Positions 1 to 5,225 of a stretch of DNA of 7,874 nucleotides are shown here, piece by piece. The notes below the pieces were generated by a model. The model saw only the letters and a list, made by a program, of their open reading frames with translations. It was not told the origin of the DNA and did not search any database. The stretch lies in the NCBI GenBank assembly GCA_031254685.1, contig JAIRTZ010000074.1, positions 1-7,874 on the forward strand, read 5' to 3'. Position numbers and translations under genes: made by a program. Source of the stretch: Methanomassiliicoccaceae archaeon. Lineage in GTDB: Archaea > Thermoplasmatota > Thermoplasmata > Methanomassiliicoccales > Methanomethylophilaceae. Positions within the stretch are counted from its first letter, which is position 1; each line of letters starts with the position of its first letter.

Positions 1-121
1 CCTGTTTCGAGACGGGCCCGTGCGCACGGGCCATCCTGAACAGCGCTGTCAGTATTCGCTGACGCATCTCATGGTCCCGTATCGAAATGTACGCCTCCGG
101 GTCGAGGCAGACGATCTCCAT
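1..121 (-). CDS. N-terminal fragment of an unidentified protein, possibly a helix-turn-helix regulator (runs off the left edge)
   Basis: Reading the minus strand from the ATG at 121-119 gives 40 open codons that continue past base 1, starting MEIVCLDPEAYISIRDHEM and ending ...HGPVSKQ. Third codon positions are mostly G or C, like the neighbouring genes, and no stop interrupts the frame, so it is probably coding. The segment after residue 18 (RQRILTALFRMARAHGPVSKQ in outline) resembles the first helix and the 'GP(V/I)SKQ' turn at the start of many archaeal winged-helix domains. That resemblance is only suggestive. An in-frame GTG at 136-134 would add MASCK; it falls about where the transcript should begin if the AT-rich element near 163 is the promoter, so a leaderless GTG start is a real alternative. 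An in-frame TAA lies further upstream. The gene diverges from proA, so regulation of proA is possible but unsupported. Confidence 0.5.
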   Translation of the reverse strand, partial: MEIVCLDPEAYISIRDHEMRQRILTALFRMARAHGPVSKQ

Positions 122-158
122 CTTGCAGCTGGCCACAATTTCCCGATGGTCGCGTGCT

Positions 159-168
159 TATTTATAAT
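159..168. promoter_or_regulatory. AT-rich element readable as a TATA box on both strands (proA and the divergent gene)
   Basis: The stretch TATTTATAAT reads as a TATA box rightwards (TTTATAAT) and leftwards (ATTATAAATA). An archaeal start site about 26 bases away would fall near 189 on the plus strand, shortly before the proA start. On the minus strand it would fall near 137, at the GTG of the divergent gene. Either direction alone is plausible. Use in both directions is inference; no convincing BRE was distinguished. Confidence 0.5.
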
Positions 169-169
169 C

Positions 170-181
170 AAGGGTACCCTT
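170..181. promoter_or_regulatory. 12-base perfect palindrome, candidate operator
   Basis: AAGGGTACCCTT is self-complementary over 12 bases, with further matching bases one step outside it (AAT on the left, ATT on the right, each after one mismatch). It sits immediately after the TATA element and before the expected proA start site. A bound dimeric repressor there could block promoter access. The regulator is unknown and the function is inferred from position and symmetry only. Confidence 0.35.
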
Positions 182-206
182 AATAATGTGAAAGATATTG
201 CATCGG

Positions 207-1538
207 ATGGTGATTCGAACGAATGACATCAAGGCATCCGTGGTACGCGCGAAGGAGGCAGCCATAGCGCTGTCGGCAACGGGCACGGAAACGAAGAACG
301 GCGCCTTGAACGCAATGGCCGCAGCTCTCGATAAGTTCAGGAAGAAGGTGAACGAGGAGAACGCCAAAGATATGGCGTCGGCCGAAGTGATGAAAAAGAA
401 CAACGAACTGACGGACGCGATGGTAAAACGCCTTAAAGTGAATGACGAGAAGATCGACGGGATGATCGCCGGGATAAACGATGTGATCAAACTGAAGGAC
501 CCGGTCGGCGAGACGATGTCGGCGACGGAATTGGACGACGGTCTCACGTTATATCAGGTGAGATGCCCGATAGGGCTGATCGGCGTGATCTTCGAATCAC
601 GCCCGGACGTTGTGCCGCAGATCATGGCGTTATGCCTCAAGAGCGGCAACGCCGTTGTGTTCAAAGGCGGCAGAGAGGCGTCGAACACGAACCGTGCGTT
701 ATTCGATATCCTGTCGGAGGCCGCATACAAAGCAGGCATACCGAAGCACGCGTTCTGTCTCATGGAGACGAGAGAGGACGTCTCGGCGATCCTGGGGATG
801 CACGGACACATAGATCTGCTGATACCGAGGGGTTCCAACGAATTCGTAAGCTACATACAATCGAACACCAAGATCCCGGTGCTCGGTCATTCCGCGGGGA
901 TATGCCACGTGTACGTGGACGAGCACGCGGACGAGAGCAAGGCGATCGGCGTATCGTTGGATTCGAAGATACAGTACCCGGCGGTATGCAACGCCGCCGA
1001 AACGTTGCTTGTGAACGCAAAGACGGCACCGTCGTTCCTTCCGAAGATGATCGACGCGTTCGTAAAGAACGGCGTGGAGGTCCGCGGGGACAGGGAAACA
1101 ATGAAGATAGCAGGCAGGAACGTCATCGAAGCGAAGGAGTCCGACTGGGACGCCGAATATAATGATATGATCATATCGATAAAGGTGGTCGGCTCATTGG
1201 ACGAGGCGATAGATTTCATCAACAGGCACGGATCGAAGCACACAGACTCCATCGTAACGGAGAATATGGGCAATGCGTTAAGATTCGCGAACCTTGTCGA
1301 TTCATCGAGCGTACTCATCAACGCGTCCACGAGATTCTCCGACGGCTTCAGATACGGCAAGGGAGCGGAAGTGGGAATAAGTACGAATAAGGTCCACTCC
1401 AGAGGGCCGGTCGGAATGGAGGGGCTGCTGATCTATAAGTACATACTCGTCGGCAACGGGCACGTCGTGAAAGATTACGCGGGAAAGGAAGGCAGAAAGT
1501 TCAAGCACAGGACGTCGGATAAAGGATTTGAATTGTGA
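207..1538 (+). CDS. proA: Gamma-glutamyl phosphate reductase (glutamate-5-semialdehyde dehydrogenase)
   Basis: ProA carries out the NADPH-dependent reduction of L-glutamyl 5-phosphate to glutamate-5-semialdehyde, the second step of proline synthesis, in the cytoplasm. The 443-residue product (E. coli ProA has 417) spans the whole family. Visible motifs are IFESRPD near residue 128, the GNAVVFKGGRE cofactor-region stretch near 147, DLLIPRGS near 203, the nucleophile Cys261 within PAVCNAAETLL, INASTRFSDG near 371 and GAEVGIST near 386. The C-terminus has a roughly 25-residue basic tail beyond the usual end. I chose the ATG at 207 because the predicted start site near 189 leaves a very short leader. 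An in-frame TTG at 198 and a GTG at 210 are alternatives, and no clear Shine-Dalgarno sequence separates them. The gene overlaps proB by one base, so the two are surely co-transcribed and translationally coupled. Function is confident from the intact catalytic motif and the partner gene. Confidence 0.95.
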   Translation: MVIRTNDIKASVVRAKEAAIALSATGTETKNGALNAMAAALDKFRKKVNEENAKDMASAEVMKKNNELTDAMVKRLKVNDEKIDGMIAGINDVIKLKDPVGETMSATELDDGLTLYQVRCPIGLIGVIFESRPDVVPQIMALCLKSGNAVVFKGGREASNTNRALFDILSEAAYKAGIPKHAFCLMETREDVSAILGMHGHIDLLIPRGSNEFVSYIQSNTKIPVLGHSAGICHVYVDEHADESKAIGVSLDSKIQYPAVCNAAETLLVNAKTAPSFLPKMIDAFVKNGVEVRGDRETMKIAGRNVIEAKESDWDAEYNDMIISIKVVGSLDEAIDFINRHGSKHTDSIVTENMGNALRFANLVDSSSVLINASTRFSDGFRYGKGAEVGISTNKVHSRGPVGMEGLLIYKYILVGNGHVVKDYAGKEGRKFKHRTSDKGFEL

Positions 1539-2662
1539 TGCAGATGAACAGGAACGGATATCTCAAAGGGACGCACAGGATAGTCATCAAAGTGGGCACC
1601 ACGTCGATCACGAAAGGAGGGCCGGGCGCATCCACGGAATTCATGGATTCGATAGCCAGGCAGGTAAAGGACCTCAAGGATAACGGGACGGAAGTCCTGA
1701 TAGTCACATCCGGCGCGATAGGCATCGGGCTGTCGACGATGAACGCGAAGGCGCGCTCACGCGAGATACCGATAAGGCAGGCCGCCGCCTCCATAGGGCA
1801 AAGCGTACTGATGCAGAAGTGGAACGACAGCTTCCAGAAGTTCGGTATCTCCGTTGCGCAGATACTGCTGACGTACGATTTCTACTCGGACCGCGAGAAG
1901 TACCTGAACCTGAGGAACGCGATACAGACGCTGCTCGAGTACAAGGCGGTGCCGATATTCAACGAGAACGATGCGATATGCGTCAAAGAGATAGATGCCG
2001 TATTCGGAGACAACGACACGTTATCGGCAATGGTCTCGATCAAGATGGACGCGGACCTTCTGATCATACTTTCAGATGTGGACGGATTGTACGACAAGAA
2101 CCCGAAGCTGTTCAGGGACGCGAATCTCATACCGACCGTAACTGAGATCACCGACGAGATAAGGGCGTCCGCGGGCGACCCGACGTCAAAGGTCGGCACC
2201 GGCGGGATGAGGACGAAGATCAAGGCCGCCGAGATCTGTCACGAGACCGGATGCAATGTGATCATCGCGTCCAGCGACGTCGACAACGTCATCGCAAGAG
2301 CCGTCGCCGGCGAAGAGATAGGAACAATATTCATCGCCGACAAGAGGGAACGAAGGAAGAGCAGCTGGATACGCCACGCGCACGCCTCCGGTTCGATAGA
2401 GATAGACGAAGGGGCGAAGAACGCCCTGTCGAAGCATGTGAGCCTGCTCGCGATAGGCATAAAGGCGGTCACCGGAAGGTTCGACCGCGGGGACGTGATC
2501 AACATCACGTGCGGCGGAAAGATCGTGGCCAAGGGAACGCCCGATTACAATTCGGACGACATTTCGAAGATAAAGGGATTGCACAGCGACAAGATGTCAG
2601 AGGTCCTCGGGCATAAGAATTACGACAACGTGATAAGGAGCGAGAACATCGTTCTGATGTGA
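1538..2662 (+). CDS. proB: Glutamate 5-kinase with C-terminal PUA domain
   Basis: ProB phosphorylates L-glutamate with ATP to L-glutamyl 5-phosphate, the first and usually feedback-controlled step of proline synthesis. It hands this unstable product to ProA. The 374-residue protein has an amino-acid-kinase domain (about residues 13-270) and a PUA domain (about 285-370), the full-length two-domain form. Kinase motifs seen are IVIKVGTTS with Lys18, SGAIGIG near 58, NENDA near 142, FGDND near 156, SDVDGLYDKNP near 179 and KVGTGGMRTK near 218. A basic linker, KRERRKSSW, leads into the PUA part, as in bacterial ProB. The ATG at 1538 shares its A with the proA TGA (TGATG). A GTG at 1535 and an ATG at 1544 are in-frame alternatives. 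The order proA-proB is the reverse of the common bacterial proB-proA. Proline feedback is expected from the family but cannot be read from the sequence. Confidence 0.95.
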   Translation: MQMNRNGYLKGTHRIVIKVGTTSITKGGPGASTEFMDSIARQVKDLKDNGTEVLIVTSGAIGIGLSTMNAKARSREIPIRQAAASIGQSVLMQKWNDSFQKFGISVAQILLTYDFYSDREKYLNLRNAIQTLLEYKAVPIFNENDAICVKEIDAVFGDNDTLSAMVSIKMDADLLIILSDVDGLYDKNPKLFRDANLIPTVTEITDEIRASAGDPTSKVGTGGMRTKIKAAEICHETGCNVIIASSDVDNVIARAVAGEEIGTIFIADKRERRKSSWIRHAHASGSIEIDEGAKNALSKHVSLLAIGIKAVTGRFDRGDVINITCGGKIVAKGTPDYNSDDISKIKGLHSDKMSEVLGHKNYDNVIRSENIVLM

Positions 2663-2668
2663 GCGCTG

Positions 2669-2691
2669 CGCCGGCCGGATACGGACCGGCG
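2669..2691. terminator. Imperfect GC hairpin between proB and the tRNA gene
   Basis: CGCCGG at the left arm pairs with CCGGCG at the right arm, six base pairs around a partly mismatched interior. It starts seven bases after the proB stop. The downstream sequence (TTCCGCATTTAGTTGT) has no long T-run, so termination is only possible. It could instead be a simple mRNA 3' structure. Confidence 0.3.
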
Positions 2692-2713
2692 TTCCGCATT
2701 TAGTTGTAAGAAG

Positions 2714-2786
2714 TGGGCTCAGCCGGATTTGAACCGGCGGCCTTTGCCGTGTGAAGGCAACGTCATAACCGCTAGACCACAAGCCC
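2714..2786 (-). tRNA. tRNA-Val with anticodon CAC
   Basis: The minus strand folds into a full cloverleaf of 73 bases. The acceptor arm GGGCTTG pairs with TGAGCCC (two G-U pairs), followed by discriminator A at 2714. The D arm contains AGCGGTTA. The anticodon stem TTGCC/GGCAA encloses the loop TTCACAC, giving anticodon CAC, which reads GTG valine codons. The T arm is GCCGG TTCAAAT CCGGC. The 3' CCA is not encoded (ACTT follows the acceptor strand), so it must be added by the CCA enzyme, as in many archaea. There is no intron. The gene faces proB and diverges from the ALDH-like gene. Confidence 0.97.
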
Positions 2787-2807
2787 GTGATTCCGACTAA
2801 GCATCAC

Positions 2808-2819
2808 AATATATTTAAT
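2808..2819 (-). promoter_or_regulatory. TATA box of the tRNA-Val gene
   Basis: The minus strand reads ATTAAATATATT, centred about 28 bases before the mature 5' end of the tRNA. This is the expected place for an archaeal TATA box and fits a transcript starting at or very near the mature end. Confidence 0.7.
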
Positions 2820-2890
2820 CGTTCACTCACCCGGATACGAACGTTCTTCCGTTATCGGATACAGAAGACAGGCGGCTTCGGGGACGCCGG

Positions 2891-2897
2891 ATATATT
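2891..2897 (+). promoter_or_regulatory. Probable TATA box of the ALDH-like gene
   Basis: ATATATT is the only strongly AT-rich run in the 120 bases before the start. Transcription would begin near 2920, about 17 bases before the ATG at 2937. It is short and lies within a GGATATATTCGG context, so confidence is moderate. Confidence 0.4.
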
Positions 2898-2936
2898 CGG
2901 AAATGATGCTCTCCGGGTGCGAAAGATTATCAAACG

Positions 2937-4361
2937 ATGTTCTTTACAGGGAACGTTATGACAGACGTTCAGACAGCAAAGGATGCGAAGGGCGGCGAGG
3001 ACGCGAAGTTCGACGCCGCATTCAATTCCGTTCTCCACATCGATAAAAAGGATTATCCGTGCTACGTCGGCGGACTGATGATAGCGTCAGGGAATGAGCA
3101 CACGGTATCCAGTCCGATAGACGGGAGCATCATATTCGGAAGGTTCCAGGAACCGGAGGACGGCCTTCCGGACAGGGCCGCGGACGTCGCGGCGAAAGCG
3201 TTCAGAAAATGGTCAAAGACCGATCCGCCGAAAAGGGCGGAGATATTCGCGGCCGCGCTGGAAACGATAAAGAAGCAAAGATACAGGATAGCCGCAGCGG
3301 TGACGTTAAGCGCGGGGATGACCCGCAACGATTCGATGTACGAGGCCGAGAGACTTATCGAAGTGATCGAGGACGGCCTGAAGAAGGTCGCTGACGGCGT
3401 AAGAGGAAAGCCCGCGGGCGTGTGGGCCATAGTTTCGGAATACAACTCGCCGCTGGCGTCCCCGATAGGATATGCGATGGCCGCGATGCTCGCCGGCAAC
3501 ACCGTCGTGCTGATACCGCCGAAGGAATGTCCGTACCCCGTGTACATGCTGTACGACATACTGGCGCCGCTGCTTCCGGACGGCGTTCTCAATGTGATCT
3601 ACGACCGATGGGGAAAGGCGGCGGGCGCGCTGACCGAGAACGAGAATATCAGCGGGATAGTCGCCATAGGGCGCGGCGACAGATTCGAGGAACTGATGTT
3701 CTCCGCCGTCGGGGACGAATTATCGTTCATAAGCGAGTTCAAAGGGATGAACCCGCTGACAATATACCGTCCGGCATCAATGCAGGCGGCCGCCGAGTTC
3801 GCGATAGCCTCCGCGTTCGGATACGCGGGACAAAGGATCGATTCCTGTTCGAAGGTGATAATAACGGCCTCCGAACAAAAACAGTTCATAGACCAGCTGC
3901 TCGTCGCCGCTAAAAAGATCACCGTCGGCGACCCGGCGGAGAAGGGAACGATGGTTGGTCCCGTGATATCCGGGGATAACATGGACGCTTTCATGGGCAT
4001 CGTCAGGAACGCGAAGGAAAATCTCGTCTTCGGAGGAAAACGGATATCGAACGAGACGACGGAAGCCGGATACTACGTCATGCCGGCGATATTTGTCGGG
4101 CTCGCGGGAGACCACGAACTGAACGCGATCGACCACAGCCTTCCGGTATTATCGGTGCAGATAGTCGCCGATATGGACGAAGCATCGGAGGCGGCCAACG
4201 GCTGCGAGTTCGGTCCGAGCATGGGAATAATATCGAAGGACGAGAAAGTTATAGAAAAATTCCTTTCCGAAGCGGGTTCCGACGTAGTATACGTGAACGG
4301 ATCAAGCAATATCGTCGGCGCGGCGATACGGGCGGACGCGGAAGAGTTCCTTAAAAAATGA
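2937..4361 (+). CDS. Aldehyde dehydrogenase superfamily protein lacking the catalytic cysteine
   Basis: The 474-residue product has the length and fold signature of NAD(P)-dependent aldehyde dehydrogenases. After about 40 weakly conserved residues come YVGGLMI near 43, SPIDGS near 59, an EYNSP segment near 168 (Asn170 at the oxyanion-hole position), AGNTVVLIPPKE near 186, SEFKGMNP near 266 (Glu267 at the general-base position), GYAGQRIDSCSKV near 295, and VGDPAEKGTMVGPVIS near 330. In active enzymes of the GAPN and P5C-dehydrogenase type the stretch reads GQ(R/K)C. Here the nucleophile position, residue 301, is Ile (codon ATC). The cofactor-binding Lys of the usual KPSE motif is also absent (LIPPKE), and the EIFGP motif appears as DHSLP. 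The reading frame is otherwise intact, so this is a divergent, maintained gene and not a decayed one. Ordinary dehydrogenase activity is unlikely; the true role is unknown. ATG 2958 (residue 8) is an alternative start. It ends 6 bases from the convergent radical SAM gene. Confidence 0.85.
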   Translation: MFFTGNVMTDVQTAKDAKGGEDAKFDAAFNSVLHIDKKDYPCYVGGLMIASGNEHTVSSPIDGSIIFGRFQEPEDGLPDRAADVAAKAFRKWSKTDPPKRAEIFAAALETIKKQRYRIAAAVTLSAGMTRNDSMYEAERLIEVIEDGLKKVADGVRGKPAGVWAIVSEYNSPLASPIGYAMAAMLAGNTVVLIPPKECPYPVYMLYDILAPLLPDGVLNVIYDRWGKAAGALTENENISGIVAIGRGDRFEELMFSAVGDELSFISEFKGMNPLTIYRPASMQAAAEFAIASAFGYAGQRIDSCSKVIITASEQKQFIDQLLVAAKKITVGDPAEKGTMVGPVISGDNMDAFMGIVRNAKENLVFGGKRISNETTEAGYYVMPAIFVGLAGDHELNAIDHSLPVLSVQIVADMDEASEAANGCEFGPSMGIISKDEKVIEKFLSEAGSDVVYVNGSSNIVGAAIRADAEEFLKK

Positions 4362-4367
4362 GACGCG

Positions 4368-5066
4368 TCAGATCCCGCGTATCTTTACGTCCCTGACGTA
4401 TCCCTTCGCGATCTCCGCCATCTCGATCAGCCGCGGCTCGGGGTACGGGTCGAGGACGGAAAGCGAATCGTCCATCGTCGATCTGTTGCGGAACTGATGG
4501 ATACGGTATTTTTTGGCGCCGCGTATGTTCCTGCAGATATCCTTGATGTCGTCCTCTCTCACGAACACCGGAACGGCGGTGGTCCTGAACTCATGCTCCA
4601 CGCCGGAATCAATGATCACGCGGATGCTTCTCTTTATGTCGTCGATATTGACATCAACGCCGGCGGCGCTGCTGTACCGTTCGTTCAGCGACGATTTCAC
4701 GTCCATCGCGACCATATCGATAAGCCCGGCGCCGATCAGATCGTTCATCGCGTCGGGGAATCCGCCGTTGGTATCGATCTTCACTTTGACGCCGAGCGCC
4801 TTCAGCTTCTTCAGAAAGACGCCGATGTCCCCGTTCATCAGCGGTTCGCCGCCGGAGACGACCACGCCGTCAATAAAATCCGTGTTCTCGCCGATATAAC
4901 GGAGAACGTCGTCCTCATTGAGCGCCTCGACGCTTTCCGCATCCGTCACGATGCGGCCGTTATGGCAGTACGGACAGCGGAAGTTGCATCCCGCCAAATA
5001 AACGGTGCAGGCGACCATGCCGTCCCAGTCCAGTAACGTCGTTTTGATGAATCCCGCTATTTTCAC
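4368..5066 (-). CDS. Radical SAM activating protein, anaerobic ribonucleotide reductase activase type (NrdG2-like)
   Basis: This is a radical SAM protein of 232 residues, close to the size of the short NrdG2 type. The [4Fe-4S]-binding motif is CNFRCPYC with Cys27, Cys31 and Cys34, preceded by the typical segment TTLLDW...CTVYLAGC. VSGGEP near residue 70 contacts SAM in the family, and IDTNG near 97 and MDVKS near 121 are further barrel-strand motifs. Family members cleave SAM to make the glycyl radical of anaerobic ribonucleoside-triphosphate reductase (NrdD), giving dNTP synthesis without oxygen. No nrdD is in the window, so activation of another glycyl-radical enzyme cannot be excluded. The start is taken as the GTG at 5066-5064 because a TATA box lies about 24 bases before it and the protein similarity begins there (KIAGFIKTT). 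The upstream in-frame ATG at 5117 would lie beyond that promoter. The transcript is probably leaderless. Confidence 0.85.
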   Translation of the reverse strand: MKIAGFIKTTLLDWDGMVACTVYLAGCNFRCPYCHNGRIVTDAESVEALNEDDVLRYIGENTDFIDGVVVSGGEPLMNGDIGVFLKKLKALGVKVKIDTNGGFPDAMNDLIGAGLIDMVAMDVKSSLNERYSSAAGVDVNIDDIKRSIRVIIDSGVEHEFRTTAVPVFVREDDIKDICRNIRGAKKYRIHQFRNRSTMDDSLSVLDPYPEPRLIEMAEIAKGYVRDVKIRGI

Positions 5067-5084
5067 AGTACGTGATTGTAAAAT

Positions 5085-5095
5085 AGTAATAAATC
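5085..5095 (-). promoter_or_regulatory. TATA box setting a leaderless start for the radical SAM gene
   Basis: The minus strand reads GATTTATTACT, with TTTATTA centred about 24 bases before the GTG at 5066. Archaeal start sites fall about that far downstream of the box, so transcription would start at or next to the GTG. No Shine-Dalgarno sequence precedes the GTG, in line with leaderless translation. Confidence 0.6.
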
Positions 5096-5111
5096 TGTTT
5101 GTCAAAAATCC

Positions 5112-5130
5112 CCGCATCGGCGTTATGCGG
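5112..5130. repeat. Inverted repeat CCGCAT-N7-ATGCGG
   Basis: Two perfect 6-base arms are separated by 7 bases (CGGCGTT). It lies just upstream of the radical SAM gene's TATA box in the divergent spacer. It could be a dimeric regulator site for either gene; function is inferred from symmetry and place only. Confidence 0.35.
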
Positions 5131-5153
5131 CGGATCCGGGGACATGATATCGG

Positions 5154-5167
5154 GCTGTGCGCACAGC
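5154..5167. repeat. 14-base perfect palindrome GCTGTGCGCACAGC, candidate regulator site
   Basis: The sequence is self-complementary over all 14 bases and lies about 20 bases upstream of the TATA box of the RACE gene, between the two divergent promoters. That position suits an activator or a shared regulator site. The binding protein is unknown. Confidence 0.4.
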
Positions 5168-5186
5168 GCGCATCCGGGCAACAGTT

Positions 5187-5195
5187 TCTATATTT
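5187..5195 (+). promoter_or_regulatory. Probable TATA box of the RACE gene
   Basis: TTCTATATTTT spans this position and is the only AT-rich run near the gene. It predicts transcription starting around 5215-5218, which places the upstream in-frame ATGs at 5157 and 5211 outside the transcript and favours the ATG at 5226. Confidence 0.5.
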
Positions 5196-5216
5196 TCAAT
5201 CCGTTGGCAGATGCGC

Positions 5217-5222
5217 GGTGAT
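5217..5222 (+). promoter_or_regulatory. Shine-Dalgarno sequence GGTGAT deciding the RACE start
   Basis: GGTGAT matches the archaeal 16S rRNA 3' end (anti-SD ...ATCACCTCC) and ends three bases before the ATG at 5226. It supports that start over ATG 5211 and ATG 5157. It lies at the very edge of the predicted transcript start, so the TATA-based estimate may be off by a few bases. Confidence 0.55.
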
Positions 5223-5225
5223 GTC

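Noticed and set aside
20..226. 68-codon plus-strand frame at the left edge
   Set aside because: It runs across the presumed proA promoter and overlaps the minus-strand frame, which has better codon usage and a more protein-like sequence.
563..1162. 199-codon plus-strand frame inside proA
   Set aside because: An out-of-frame reading with an Arg-rich low-complexity product; proA is clearly the real gene.
2831..2894. Three near-copies of CCGGATAC/T before the ALDH-like gene (2831, 2855, 2887), with a fourth at 2675
   Set aside because: The copies are short, unevenly spaced and made of a word common in this sequence, including inside genes (for example near 4068). Not convincing as a regulator array.
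5157..5225. N-terminal extension of the RACE protein from ATG 5157
   Set aside because: It would begin inside the 14-base palindrome and upstream of the TATA box. The ferredoxin domain begins at MAKFKVRF, and GGTGAT precedes ATG 5226.
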